DNA from: Carboxylicivirga taeanensis
Lineage (GTDB): Bacteria; Bacteroidota; Bacteroidia; Bacteroidales; Marinilabiliaceae
DNA: 64,000 nt
NCBI RefSeq assembly: GCF_051851475.1
Contig: NZ_JBPUSJ010000009.1
Coordinates: 123,156 to 187,155, forward strand
Direction of reading: 5' to 3'
Below, one piece after another: positions 32,668 through 42,218 of the stretch; position 1 is the stretch's first letter; every line of letters starts with the position of its first letter. A model generated the notes under the pieces. It worked only from the letters and a program-made list of their open reading frames with translations. It was not told the DNA's origin and searched no databases. A program made the translations under genes and the position numbers.

Positions 32668-33735
32668 TTACCGATAGATGCGTTGTGCATTAAGGGCCCG
32701 ACGAAACTTCGCTGCATTTATATTATGCTGTTTCAAGGTTTTGGCAAAATTATGGTAGCCCGAAAAGTCTTCTTTGGCACACATATATAAATAATCGTGC
32801 TGGGTATAATTCAAGACCGCCTCAATACCCGATACTGAGGGAATACGAATCGGTCCCGGAGGCAGACCTGCATAAATGTATGTATTGTATGGCGAATCAG
32901 TTTTTAAATCCTTGGATAAAACCCGTTGAATGCTAAAGTCACCCAAGGCATATTTTACAGTCGGGTCAGCCTGAAGACGTATATTTTTATTCAGTCGGTT
33001 AATGTACAACCCTGCCACCATTGGCTTTTCATCAGCTTTGATGGTTTCTTCATCCACAATAGCAGCCAGCGTGCTTACTTCTGTCGGTGTTAAGCCCGCC
33101 GCCTTAGCCTTCTGGCGCCGTTTTTCGGTCCAAAATTTATTGTGCTCACTATGCATCCGCTTAATAAAGCTTTCGGGCGTTGTATTCCACCAAAGCTCAT
33201 AGGTATCAGGGATGAAAAGTGCGGGCGCCGTGGCCTTGTCAAAACCCAAATCTTTAAACAATTGCTCATTAGAAAGAGCAGCTAAAAAGCTCACACTGTC
33301 CGCTTCCAGATATTGGCTTACTTTACCGGCCAGTTCAGGCATTGTTCGGATGTTGTTAAAAGTAACTCTCACCGGCACCTGATTTCCGGAACGCAATGTG
33401 TTAACCAACTGATTGTTCGACCAATTATCAATCAACTTATACTTGCCTGGCTTAACGGCCGTGAAATTCTTTTTTTGTGCAACCCACTTAAAGGAGCTGG
33501 CATCTTTTAGGTAACCGCCATCTTCAAGAGCGACATAAACGTCTTCAAAATCAGAGCCGCTTGGAATATAGAAATACTCATGTCCTTCTTTAACTATCAC
33601 ATTAGGGTCGAATATTTTATTGTAAAACGAGCGCCCCAGCAGCAGAGCACCAAGAGTTACCAGAATAAGCAAATAGAACAGGCGTAAAAATAGCTTATTC
33701 GATCGGGCTTTTTTATTTCGTTGCTTAATAGACAT
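32668..33735 (-). CDS. mltG: Endolytic murein transglycosylase
   Basis: 355 residues. One N-terminal transmembrane helix (LFLRLFYLLILVTLGALLLGRSF) anchors it in the inner membrane. The YceG-type catalytic domain contains the Glu in STLAAIVDEETIKADEKPMVAGLYINRL and the substrate block LQADPTVKYALG and YNTYIYAGLPPGPIRIPS. MltG cuts nascent peptidoglycan strands and sets chain length. It follows murB by 37 bases in the same direction, giving a peptidoglycan gene pair. Confidence 0.96.
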   Translation of the reverse strand: MSIKQRNKKARSNKLFLRLFYLLILVTLGALLLGRSFYNKIFDPNVIVKEGHEYFYIPSGSDFEDVYVALEDGGYLKDASSFKWVAQKKNFTAVKPGKYKLIDNWSNNQLVNTLRSGNQVPVRVTFNNIRTMPELAGKVSQYLEADSVSFLAALSNEQLFKDLGFDKATAPALFIPDTYELWWNTTPESFIKRMHSEHNKFWTEKRRQKAKAAGLTPTEVSTLAAIVDEETIKADEKPMVAGLYINRLNKNIRLQADPTVKYALGDFSIQRVLSKDLKTDSPYNTYIYAGLPPGPIRIPSVSGIEAVLNYTQHDYLYMCAKEDFSGYHNFAKTLKQHNINAAKFRRALNAQRIYR

Positions 33736-33772
33736 AACTTTCTCTTAATGGTGTATATCAATTATTTACAAA

Positions 33773-34786
33773 TCAAACAATATTGACTTCCGGTTCGATG
33801 GTGATGCCAAATTTATCAGCCACTTCACCAATAATTTTTTCTGCCAGCTGCATCACGTCATCCCCGCTGGCGCCTCCAATGTTAATGAGCACCAGTGCCT
33901 GTTTGTTATGAACAGCAGCCGGACCAAATGATTTCCCTTTCCATCCGGCCTGCTCTATCAACCAACCCGCCGGCACCTTAACAAGACTCGGCTCCATAGG
34001 ATAACCGGGAATTGTTGGATATTGTTTCTGAAGAAGGGTGAACTGCTCATTGGCGATCACCGGATTTTTAAAAAAAGAACCGGCATTTCCATACTCATCA
34101 GGCTCGGGGAGCTTACTCTTCCGAATGTCAATAATCGCTGAGCGAAGGTTCTGCAGAGTAATTGCTCCTCTTTTCTGCACCTCCTCTTTAACAGGACCGT
34201 AATTGAGATTGTATGAAGCCTTTTTATTGAGCTTAAATACAACCGAAGTGATAATGGTTTTATGCTTTAAGTCTGCCTTGAAAATACTTTGCCGATAAGC
34301 AAACCGACACGCCTTATTGTCTAACTCAAAAGGCACAATGTCATCTATAAAATACCCTTTTACTGATTCGATACAGTCTTTTACTTCCACACCGTATGCT
34401 CCAATATTCTGAACAGGCGACGCACCAACATTTCCGGGAATGTATGACAAATTCTCAAGACCATACCATTGATTATCAATACAAAACTCAACAAACCGAT
34501 CCCATTCCACCCCTGCTTCTGCCTCAAGCCAAACGTGTTCCTCGTCCTCTCTCACCACCTGTATGCTATCCATAACAGGGTGAATGACTAGCCCATCAAA
34601 ATTGTTACGAAATAAAACGTTACTCCCCCCGCCCAAAATCAAATAATTCGGGCCTTTTTCTTTCAGGTAAACCAAAGCTTCTTGCACCTCATCTGCAGTC
34701 TGGCAAGCCAAAAAGTGGCTACACGTTACATCAAATCCAAAGGTGTTATAGGTTTTTAGATTAAAGTTTTGTTGTATTTGAATCAT
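33773..34786 (-). CDS. murB: UDP-N-acetylenolpyruvoylglucosamine reductase
   Basis: 337 residues from ATG 34786; a TTG further upstream falls inside the promoter. FAD-binding LILGGGSNVLF, Tyr/Arg block RFAYRQSIFK and the catalytic Ser region GNAGSFFKNPV are present. A Glu near the C-terminus (TIEPEVNIV) completes the active site. Type I MurB (with the extra Tyr loop, near E. coli length). It reduces UDP-GlcNAc-enolpyruvate to UDP-MurNAc in the cytoplasm. Confidence 0.96.
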   Translation of the reverse strand: MIQIQQNFNLKTYNTFGFDVTCSHFLACQTADEVQEALVYLKEKGPNYLILGGGSNVLFRNNFDGLVIHPVMDSIQVVREDEEHVWLEAEAGVEWDRFVEFCIDNQWYGLENLSYIPGNVGASPVQNIGAYGVEVKDCIESVKGYFIDDIVPFELDNKACRFAYRQSIFKADLKHKTIITSVVFKLNKKASYNLNYGPVKEEVQKRGAITLQNLRSAIIDIRKSKLPEPDEYGNAGSFFKNPVIANEQFTLLQKQYPTIPGYPMEPSLVKVPAGWLIEQAGWKGKSFGPAAVHNKQALVLINIGGASGDDVMQLAEKIIGEVADKFGITIEPEVNIV

Positions 34787-34804
34787 ATTTTGAAGTTGAA
34801 AAGG

Positions 34805-34812
34805 CAAAGATA
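34805..34812 (-). promoter_or_regulatory. -7 element for murB
   Basis: Minus-strand TATCTTTG 18 bases before the ATG at 34786; this position decides the start because the in-frame TTG upstream would overlap it. Confidence 0.6.
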
Positions 34813-34912
34813 AAAGAATTACCAGAGAGGGAATTTTTGATTAAAAAAAATCGCAAAAAAAGGGAGCGCTACCAATGCCCTCCCAACTATTCTTATCAAC
34901 TAAAAACTCGAA

Positions 34913-36916
34913 TTACATACTAACATACTCCTCTTCTTTAACAGCTTTGCTTAACTCATCAATACTCGACTCCGGCTTGGGAGCGCTGTAATTTCTGTAT
35001 TGCTGACTGTCATCATTTAGTTTTATCGAAGACGCTTCTTCAACTTTAAAGTACTTAATCAAATCGTCCAGCTCCGCTGCCTGGCTGGATAACTCTTCTG
35101 AGCTGCCCGCCATTTCTTCGGCTGACGTGGCGTTTTGCTGAGTGACCATACTAAACTGCTGAATGGCTGCATTAACCTGATTAACACCCTGTTCCTGCTC
35201 AATGCTGGCACTGGCTATTTCCTGTACCAAATTGGAAGTATTATTAATGTCAGGAATGATCTTCCTCAACAGCGAATTGGAACTTTCTGATATTTCAGCA
35301 CCTGTTTTAGCAAGGCTGACAATTTCGCTGGCGGCTTCCTTACTTTTCTCAGCCAGTTTTCGTATTTCGGCAGCAACAACTGTAAATCCTCTGCCGCTAT
35401 CGCCGGCACGAGCCGCTTCAACGGCAGCGTTTAACGCGAGTATATTTGTTTGTTGCGCAATCTCAACAATCACTTTAATTTTAGCATTAATATTAACCGA
35501 CGCATTTACACTATTTTCCGAAGCCGCTGCTACATCACTCATAGCATCCGATGCTTTTTTCGACATCTTCATCGCTTGATGGGCATTGGCTGAGTTTTGT
35601 TGAATATTGGCGGTCATTTCTTCCATCGAGGAGGAAATTTCTTCGGCTGAAGCCGCCTGCTCGTTTACTCCACTGGAAATCTGCTGAGCACCAGCTGTTA
35701 GCTGCTGACTGGCTACAGCCAGATTATCAGAGCCTGTTTTGATATTTGTGATGATGCTTTGCAACTGCGTTGCCATATTCACCAAGGCACTGGCTAACTG
35801 CCCAATCTCATCCTTCTGTTCAATATCCACTTTTGCTGTTAAATCCCCTTTAGCCACAGTATTGGCAAAATGAAGTGATTTTTTAATGGGTTTAACCAGA
35901 CTATCTGTAATAAAAAGTGCCAAACCTATGGCAAGTATAACTGCCACAATAATAAATATCATCACAACCGTTTGTGTCCCTTCGGCCTTACTCAGCATAA
36001 CATTATCGGTGAGAATATATTTCTTGGATTCTTCAATGGTTTTATCGAAGAGCTGCCCCATTGTTTCCAAATGCGCCATTGTCTCATTCTGATAAATGTA
36101 ATTGGCTTTATCCATCCCTTCCAGGTGTTCGGCACTCCATTGCCCCAATTGGTTCAACTCAGCCAGCACGCTTTCAGTATTTCGCATAATTGTGGCATTG
36201 AAATAATTACGCGCCCCCGCATTATCTCCTTTACGCTGCATGTTTTCGGCCACATAGATACTGGTATGTAACTTGTCGTGCTTCTCAACTATGCTATTAA
36301 TAAACGTTTGGATATCGGGATGATCTTTTATCAACTGCCTGAGCTCATCGGAAGCCAGCCACTTACCAAAATTACATTGTGCAGGGTCTTTAGTCACATT
36401 TATGCTTCGGCTGTTTTTGATGAAGATGGCATCCTTTACCTTATTCATCCAATTAATATGGTCGAGCTCTGCTTGCTTTAGCTGCAGCGACAAATGCCAA
36501 TCCATTTGCGTAAACGCATCTTCAACCTTAATGGCCGAAGCGTGCAGGTGTTTGTGAGGCTCTTCAAACTCATCAAAAAAAGATGTGAGTTCTGGTGCTA
36601 AACGCTGCGCCTCCGCACGACCATCTCCGTAATACCACTGACCAAAAGCACAAAGATGATGGTCGGTTTGCACATTCAGCTCTTTAACTGTATTATCCGT
36701 TAATAAGCGATTTACTTCTTTTGCCCAGATAAGGTGATCAACATATTTCCCTTCCAGATCGCTGCGCAGTTTATTGCCATCAATTGACTCAGAGGCATTA
36801 TCTACAATTCCATTAATTCCCCAAATAGCCCACATGCCTGTTGCTAGCAATAAGGAAATAATTACACCAAAAGCAAGGAAAAACTTCTTACTTAGCTTTA
36901 AGTCATTCCATTTCAT
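34913..36916 (-). CDS. Methyl-accepting chemotaxis protein with two CZB-like domains
   Basis: 667 residues from ATG 36916. An N-terminal transmembrane helix (FFLAFGVIISLLLATGMWAIWG) and a second near residue 320 (VVMIFIIVAVILAIGLALFITDSLV) enclose a periplasmic sensor. The sensor contains two similar blocks: HLIWAKEVNRLL...CAFGQWYYG...HKHLHASAI and HINWMNKVKDAI...CNFGKWLAS...HDKLHTSIY. Each has the His, Cys and His-x2-x-His pattern of a chemoreceptor zinc-binding (CZB) domain. HAMP and a full signalling domain follow, with the tip NTNILALNAAVEAARAGDSGRGFTVVAAEIRKLAEKS. No CheA, CheW or flagellar gene is nearby. Confidence 0.93.
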   Translation of the reverse strand: MKWNDLKLSKKFFLAFGVIISLLLATGMWAIWGINGIVDNASESIDGNKLRSDLEGKYVDHLIWAKEVNRLLTDNTVKELNVQTDHHLCAFGQWYYGDGRAEAQRLAPELTSFFDEFEEPHKHLHASAIKVEDAFTQMDWHLSLQLKQAELDHINWMNKVKDAIFIKNSRSINVTKDPAQCNFGKWLASDELRQLIKDHPDIQTFINSIVEKHDKLHTSIYVAENMQRKGDNAGARNYFNATIMRNTESVLAELNQLGQWSAEHLEGMDKANYIYQNETMAHLETMGQLFDKTIEESKKYILTDNVMLSKAEGTQTVVMIFIIVAVILAIGLALFITDSLVKPIKKSLHFANTVAKGDLTAKVDIEQKDEIGQLASALVNMATQLQSIITNIKTGSDNLAVASQQLTAGAQQISSGVNEQAASAEEISSSMEEMTANIQQNSANAHQAMKMSKKASDAMSDVAAASENSVNASVNINAKIKVIVEIAQQTNILALNAAVEAARAGDSGRGFTVVAAEIRKLAEKSKEAASEIVSLAKTGAEISESSNSLLRKIIPDINNTSNLVQEIASASIEQEQGVNQVNAAIQQFSMVTQQNATSAEEMAGSSEELSSQAAELDDLIKYFKVEEASSIKLNDDSQQYRNYSAPKPESSIDELSKAVKEEEYVSM

Positions 36917-36957
36917 AGTTAAATCTTTTACGGTTATGTTAAAGATTCCCACATTTT

Positions 36958-36984
36958 CAAATCTATATTACGTAAATAATACAA
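36958..36984 (-). promoter_or_regulatory. Promoter of chemoreceptor gene
   Basis: Minus-strand TAGATTTG (36965-36958) with TTG (36984-36982) 16 bases upstream, 41 bases before the ATG. Confidence 0.5.
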
Positions 36985-37167
36985 GGCATGTTGTATTTTT
37001 TGATGAAATTTTGTTTTTATGTGTTAAAGAACTTATTGACATCCGCCAAGTACCTTATGAGCAAAATAAAAATACTACCAGTTAAGTTTCAGATGTTTCC
37101 ATTAAGCAGCTATTGTTCTACCAAGCGCTCCCCTATTCACCAATGGGAATTCAGAGGCCGAAATCGC

Positions 37168-37195
37168 TTTGTTTAATTCCAAATATTTACTTTTG
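37168..37195 (+). promoter_or_regulatory. Promoter of menA operon
   Basis: TTTG at 37168-37171 and TACTTTTG at 37188-37195, spacing 16. The ATG follows only 15 bases later, so the mRNA leader is nearly absent. Confidence 0.5.
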
Positions 37196-37210
37196 TGCTA
37201 AAATGGTATT

Positions 37211-38113
37211 ATGGCAAACATTCGCGCTTGGGTTAGTGCTTTCAGACTACGAACACTCCCTCTGGCACTCTCAACAATAATAATGGGTGGCTTCTTAGCT
37301 CAGTTTTTTAATGTATTTAACTGGTCGATATTGCTTTTGGCTTCGATAACCACCTTGTTCTTACAGGTTTTATCAAACCTGGCCAACGATTATGGCGATA
37401 CAATCAACGGGGCCGACCACGAGGGACGGCTGGGCCCACAACGCATGGTTCAATCCGGAACAATATCAGCAGCGAGCATGCGAGTGGCCATTGGCAGCTT
37501 CTCTGCCTTAGCCTTAGTATCAGGATTATTGCTAATTTTTTCGGCATTTAGAAATGCTCACAACTTTAAGAGCCTCCTGTTTGTGATGCTTGGCATAGCC
37601 TCTATTGTTGCCGCTATGAAATATACAATGGGCAAAAACCCTTATGGCTATAAAGGACGAGGCGACATTTTTGTATTAATATTTTTTGGCATCGTAGGAG
37701 TGGCCGGTTCCTTTTATTTACATGGCCAGTTATGGGAATGGACCGTTATCTTTCCAGCTCTGGCCGTTGGTGGATTAAGCACCGGCGTACTAAATCTTAA
37801 TAACATGCGCGATGAGCAAAGTGATAAGCTGGCAAATAAAAACACACTCGTAGTACAAAATGGCTTGGTATGGGCAAAACGCTACCATTATGTTCTAATT
37901 ATTGGCGCCTTGCTTCTTTCATTAGCCTTTGTAATTCTGAATGGCGCCCATGCATACAGATTCCTGTTTATATTAAGTATTCCCCTTTTCGTTCGGCACC
38001 TCATTGTTGTGCGTAAAGCTACCACAGCTGATGCCCTGGACCCTGAGTTAAAAAAATTAGCGCTATCAACGCTTGCGTTTGTACTACTGTTTGGCACAGG
38101 ACTAATAATGTAA
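37211..38113 (+). CDS. menA: 1,4-dihydroxy-2-naphthoate polyprenyltransferase
   Basis: 300 residues with about eight hydrophobic helices. The UbiA-family aspartate motif is seen in NLANDYGDTINGADHEGR, and a second in NNMRDEQSDKLANKNTL. MenA attaches the prenyl tail to dihydroxynaphthoate in the inner membrane to form demethylmenaquinone. It is followed 10 bases later by menC and then menE, a partial menaquinone operon. MenF, MenD, MenH and MenB are not in the window. Confidence 0.95.
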   Translation: MANIRAWVSAFRLRTLPLALSTIIMGGFLAQFFNVFNWSILLLASITTLFLQVLSNLANDYGDTINGADHEGRLGPQRMVQSGTISAASMRVAIGSFSALALVSGLLLIFSAFRNAHNFKSLLFVMLGIASIVAAMKYTMGKNPYGYKGRGDIFVLIFFGIVGVAGSFYLHGQLWEWTVIFPALAVGGLSTGVLNLNNMRDEQSDKLANKNTLVVQNGLVWAKRYHYVLIIGALLLSLAFVILNGAHAYRFLFILSIPLFVRHLIVVRKATTADALDPELKKLALSTLAFVLLFGTGLIM

Positions 38114-38123
38114 TAGCCTAACT

Positions 38124-39185
38124 ATGATGAAAGCCTGGTTAAAGAAACAAAACATGATGTTTAAGGAAGCCGGAGGCACCTCCAGAGGAATTCTTACATC
38201 AAAACCCAGCTGGTTTATAAAAGTACAGGATGCAGACGGTGCAGTTGGCATCGGTGAATGCTCAATTATTCCTGGCTTAAGCATTGATGATACACCAGAA
38301 CTGGAGAATAAGATTAAACAGGTATGTCAAAACATTAACGATTACGTCACCAACTACCATTCGACCTTAAAAGATTTTCCTGCTCTGCGTTTCGCCTTGG
38401 AAACAGCCTTTATGGGTATTGAACAAGGCCACCCGTTCGAGTTGAGCCAAGGTGAATTCTGCAAAGGAAACCAGCCCATAATTATTAACGGCCTCATATG
38501 GATGGGCAATGCCAACACAATGCTATCACGGATAGAGGAAAAGCTACAGTCGGGCTTTTCATGTCTCAAATTAAAAGTGGGAGCTATTGACTTTGCCAGG
38601 GAGCTGGAGCTGCTTAAATTTATACGGGAACGCTACTCCGAAAATGAGTTGGAATTGCGCGTGGATGCCAATGGAGCCTTTTCACCAGGTGAGGCCTTGA
38701 GCAAGTTAGATGCTCTTGCGAAGTTTAAGTTACATTCGATTGAACAACCCATAAAAGCCGGTCAGCACGAAGCCATGTACCAGCTGTGCCGGCAGACGCC
38801 CTTGGCTATTGCACTGGATGAGGAGCTCATTGGACTGCACAGCACACAGGCCAAAGCAGCCCTTATTAATGACATCCAACCACAATACATCATCCTAAAA
38901 CCAAGCCTAGTAGGTGGATTGAAAGCTGCTGATGAATGGATCACGGTTGCCGAAGACAATAATATACAGTGGTGGGCAACCTCTGCACTGGAAGCCAATG
39001 TGGGTCTCAACGCCATTGCGCATTGGGTGGCCACCAAAGACAATCCGCTCCGTCAGGGATTAGGTACCGGTCAGGTTTTTAGCAATAACGTCCTCTCGCC
39101 TTTGTATTTGAAAGGAGAAGGATTATATTATGATCCCAATAAATGCTGGGACACTATTTTCAATGACCATGAAGACGAACTCTAA
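38124..39185 (+). CDS. menC: o-Succinylbenzoate synthase
   Basis: 353 residues, enolase superfamily. The catalytic Lys is in LKLKVGAIDFARELELL. The metal ligands follow in order: Asp in RVDANGAF, Glu in SIEQPIKAG, Asp in ALDEELIG. The second Lys is in YIILKPSLVGG. MenC dehydrates SHCHC to o-succinylbenzoate in menaquinone synthesis. Its 3' end overlaps the start of menE, a sign of translational coupling. Confidence 0.95.
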   Translation: MMKAWLKKQNMMFKEAGGTSRGILTSKPSWFIKVQDADGAVGIGECSIIPGLSIDDTPELENKIKQVCQNINDYVTNYHSTLKDFPALRFALETAFMGIEQGHPFELSQGEFCKGNQPIIINGLIWMGNANTMLSRIEEKLQSGFSCLKLKVGAIDFARELELLKFIRERYSENELELRVDANGAFSPGEALSKLDALAKFKLHSIEQPIKAGQHEAMYQLCRQTPLAIALDEELIGLHSTQAKAALINDIQPQYIILKPSLVGGLKAADEWITVAEDNNIQWWATSALEANVGLNAIAHWVATKDNPLRQGLGTGQVFSNNVLSPLYLKGEGLYYDPNKCWDTIFNDHEDEL

Positions 39186-40245
39186 CCTCCATAAAACATA
39201 TGACACTCTAACTGTTGAGGGACAGGTGTTGTCGGGCATTCAATCTATTATACGCTTTTCGGAGCACCTACTACGAACAGATAGTGAAGCCAACCACCAC
39301 ATTGGACAATTCCTTCAGGAATGGTTTGATGAACGTGAATTCATCAGCATCCAAACGTCGGGCAGTACAGGACAGCCCAAACGAATTGAAGTTAAGAAAC
39401 AGGCGATGATTCACTCGGCCAAACGGACGATTGAATTTTTCGATCTCCAAAAAGGCAACAGCGCTTTGCTATGCCTATCGGCCAAGTATATTGCAGGTAA
39501 AATGATGTTGATACGAGCACTAGTGGGTGGCTTGAACCTCTTTTTGGGCGATGTTTCTGTTAATCCATTGCAAAACCACAACCAGTCAATTGACTTTGCA
39601 GCCATGGTGCCCATGCAGTTGCAAATTGCCCTAGCAAACTCCCCCTCAAAAATTAACGCCATTAAGAAACTCATTATTGGCGGAGGCAGTGTTCATCCTT
39701 CAACCACAAACCAGCTAAATAATTTGCAGACAGAAATATGGGAAACCTACGGAATGACCGAAACCGTTTCGCATATTGCGCTTCGCAACCTTAAAAATGA
39801 TAATAATCTATTTAAGCTATTACCCGGCCTAAACATCGATGTTGATGAGCGGGGGTGCTTGTGCATATTGCCTTCAGATATTAATGAACAACTGTTATGT
39901 ACCAACGATCTTGTTGAACAGGTCCATGCTAATGAATTTCGTATTTTAGGACGCTATGACAATATCATTAACTCTGGCGGCATTAAACTAATGCCCGAAC
40001 GTATTGAGAGCAAACTCACCCCATACATCAGCCACAACTTTGCCATATCATGGAAAACGGATAGACTTCTGGGCCAAAAAGTCGTTTTAGTCATAGAAAC
40101 CGATTTGCCCCTTCGCTTAAATGACTTTAACTTCTCAATGCTGTCAAAATATGAGGTACCTAAGGAGCTTATCACATTGCCACAGCTGCCACTTACTGAA
40201 ACCGGAAAAATCCAGCGAGTAAAATTACACGAACTATTGTGCTGA
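39163..40245 (+). CDS. menE: o-Succinylbenzoate-CoA ligase
   Basis: 360 residues from ATG 39163 (next ATG at 39169; an earlier one at 39130 lies deep within menC). It is a short acyl-adenylate-forming enzyme. The P-loop-like TSGSTGQPKRIEV motif is at about 53-65, followed by YGMTETVSHIALR and GRYDNIINSGGIKLMPERIE, with the final Lys in TGKIQR. It activates o-succinylbenzoate with CoA. It is shorter than typical MenE (about 450 residues), which is usual in this phylum. Overlaps the menC stop by 23 bases. Confidence 0.92.
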   Translation: MTMKTNSNLHKTYDTLTVEGQVLSGIQSIIRFSEHLLRTDSEANHHIGQFLQEWFDEREFISIQTSGSTGQPKRIEVKKQAMIHSAKRTIEFFDLQKGNSALLCLSAKYIAGKMMLIRALVGGLNLFLGDVSVNPLQNHNQSIDFAAMVPMQLQIALANSPSKINAIKKLIIGGGSVHPSTTNQLNNLQTEIWETYGMTETVSHIALRNLKNDNNLFKLLPGLNIDVDERGCLCILPSDINEQLLCTNDLVEQVHANEFRILGRYDNIINSGGIKLMPERIESKLTPYISHNFAISWKTDRLLGQKVVLVIETDLPLRLNDFNFSMLSKYEVPKELITLPQLPLTETGKIQRVKLHELLC

Positions 40246-40270
40246 AGCAGCCTTGCTCCCGCCAAAATGC

Positions 40271-40278
40271 TATATTTG
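40271..40278 (+). promoter_or_regulatory. -7 element for glycoside-hydrolase-like gene
   Basis: TATATTTG 29 bases before the ATG at 40308; -33 unclear. Confidence 0.45.
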
Positions 40279-40307
40279 TTGTTTGTATTTATTGAATTAT
40301 CTGAAGA

Positions 40308-42059
40308 ATGAGAAGGTACTTGATTGTTAGTTTATTAGGTATTTTAACGGCAGCATGTTTTAACCAGAGGCCACCTATTAGTTATTCCACTTTTAAAGAG
40401 CCATCTGATCCCGACCAAAAGAACCTGGAAATGTGGCAGGCTACCGGCCGTGGTTTGCACCTTTCGTTTGGCTCAAGGGACAGCAAGTACCCTAAAGGGA
40501 AAGTACCCATGCAGGCAGTAATTAAAGATAGACGCATCAATGCCTGGAAAGGCGAAAGCCTCTCTTTACAAGTGGTGCTGTGGAGTTCTTACGATGTGAA
40601 ACAGGTGGAGTGCGAGTGGAGTGACTTTACGACCAAAGAAGGCAATACCATTGATAAAGAGATTATACAAACCCGATTTGTTCGTTACATCATGAGTGAT
40701 GCGGCCTTTGTCAATGAGCAGTCTCAGAATTTGACGGACAGAGATTCCACCTTACTGCCCGATATGCTGGACGAATTACCGTGCATGGACATGGCTGAAC
40801 AGACAGTAAGACCCCTTTGGATAACAATTAATGTACCTCATGATGCGGATGCCGGCCTCTACAAAACGGCTCTTAAAGTATACTCCAAAGAAAATCCGCC
40901 ACAGGAACTGAGGCTAGAGCTTAATATTATTGATAAGCATTTACCAGCCCCGGAAGCATGGCGTTTTCAGACAAACATGTGCATCAACCCGTTAGCGGTG
41001 GCGCAGTGGCACGATACGCCTCTGTGGACAAAACAGCACTTTGATGCATTACAGCCATATATTGACTTAATGAAACGGGCCGGACAAAAAAACATAACTG
41101 CCTATCTTTTTGATCATAACAACGACACAAACACTCCTCTTGTCCAATGGGTGCAAAAAGCAGATGGCCGAATAAGTGCTGATTTTACCAATTTTGATCG
41201 CTGGATGAATTTCCTCTTAAACAATGGCATCACATCGCAAATTGACTGCTATGCCTATGAACCGGATATTGATAACAGCATCACATTTTGGAACCCAACT
41301 ACCAACGAAAGGGTGACTAGAAACCTCTCAATGGAGAGTGACCAAAATATACTAAAAGAATGCTATAGCACAATCATCAACCACCTGACTCAAAACGGTT
41401 GGTTTGGCAAAACTGTTTTTGTGGTTAACGAAGGACAAACGGAGGAAGTTAGCAGTCTAAAAGAACTCCTCTTTTCAATTAACAACCAAATTAAGCTGGA
41501 GCTTTTGGCCCATGAATGGACAACCGGACTTCTAAAAGATGTGTATGCAGCCAATGTGCCATCTCAGTTCAGTAACTTAAAAGAATGGTTCAGAATCAGG
41601 CACCAGCAAGGGTACGAAACGTCTTATGAACTGGAAGCCTCCAGCAGCTTTCCGAACATCTTTTTACATTCTCCATCGGCCGAAGCAACCTGGTTTGGTT
41701 GGTATGCCGCAGCACAGGGAATTGATGGCATCCATATTGAAGAATTTAACAACTGGAACGTACATGCGCTCACCGAAGCGCGGCAAAAAAAACGCTCATC
41801 AGGCAGCAACTACCTCGTTTATCCCGGAGCCCGCAGCTCCATAAGGTTTGAGCGCCTGATTGAAGGCATACAGGATTTTGAAAAAATAATGCTGATCCGC
41901 GAGCAAGAGCAGGCTATTGATACAGAAGAAAGTCGTCAGAACCTTGATTTACTCGATGAAGTATTAAGTGATTTTGTGATTGATCGTATCCCACGCGAGA
42001 GTGCCAGCCAGATGATTTTCGATGGGCAAAGATTAATCTACCAGCTATCCGCTAACTAA
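40308..42059 (+). CDS. Lipoprotein with GH123/DUF4091-like glycoside hydrolase domain
   Basis: 583 residues. The signal peptide ends in lipobox LTAAC (Cys about 17), giving a surface or periplasmic lipoprotein. After MWQATGRGLHLSFGSRDSKYPKG, a beta-sandwich domain (WKGESLSLQVVLWSS, PLWITINVPHDADAGLYKTALKV) precedes a TIM-barrel-like region ending in GSNYLVYPGARSSIRFERLIEGIQDFEKIMLI, the C-terminal block of DUF4091. The family includes GH123 N-acetylgalactosaminidases acting on glycans, but the substrate here is not shown. The catalytic Asp-Glu pair cannot be assigned by eye. Confidence 0.82.
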   Translation: MRRYLIVSLLGILTAACFNQRPPISYSTFKEPSDPDQKNLEMWQATGRGLHLSFGSRDSKYPKGKVPMQAVIKDRRINAWKGESLSLQVVLWSSYDVKQVECEWSDFTTKEGNTIDKEIIQTRFVRYIMSDAAFVNEQSQNLTDRDSTLLPDMLDELPCMDMAEQTVRPLWITINVPHDADAGLYKTALKVYSKENPPQELRLELNIIDKHLPAPEAWRFQTNMCINPLAVAQWHDTPLWTKQHFDALQPYIDLMKRAGQKNITAYLFDHNNDTNTPLVQWVQKADGRISADFTNFDRWMNFLLNNGITSQIDCYAYEPDIDNSITFWNPTTNERVTRNLSMESDQNILKECYSTIINHLTQNGWFGKTVFVVNEGQTEEVSSLKELLFSINNQIKLELLAHEWTTGLLKDVYAANVPSQFSNLKEWFRIRHQQGYETSYELEASSSFPNIFLHSPSAEATWFGWYAAAQGIDGIHIEEFNNWNVHALTEARQKKRSSGSNYLVYPGARSSIRFERLIEGIQDFEKIMLIREQEQAIDTEESRQNLDLLDEVLSDFVIDRIPRESASQMIFDGQRLIYQLSAN

Positions 42060-42218
42060 TGCAATAGCAACAAGTACATCACTGCAATAAACTTGTTCCG
42101 GATGAATTATGTCATTATTCTTTTGGTGCATCTTTGTTTTATTTGTGTCCTGATGAATTTCAGTGATAACTATAACATATGCACATCTCAAGATAATTTT
42201 TGCAATTAATATAAGCTT

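Noticed and set aside
36774..37085. 103-codon plus-strand frame between chemoreceptor and menA
   Set aside because: Half of it is antisense to the chemoreceptor start and the remainder crosses that gene's promoter; composition not protein-like.
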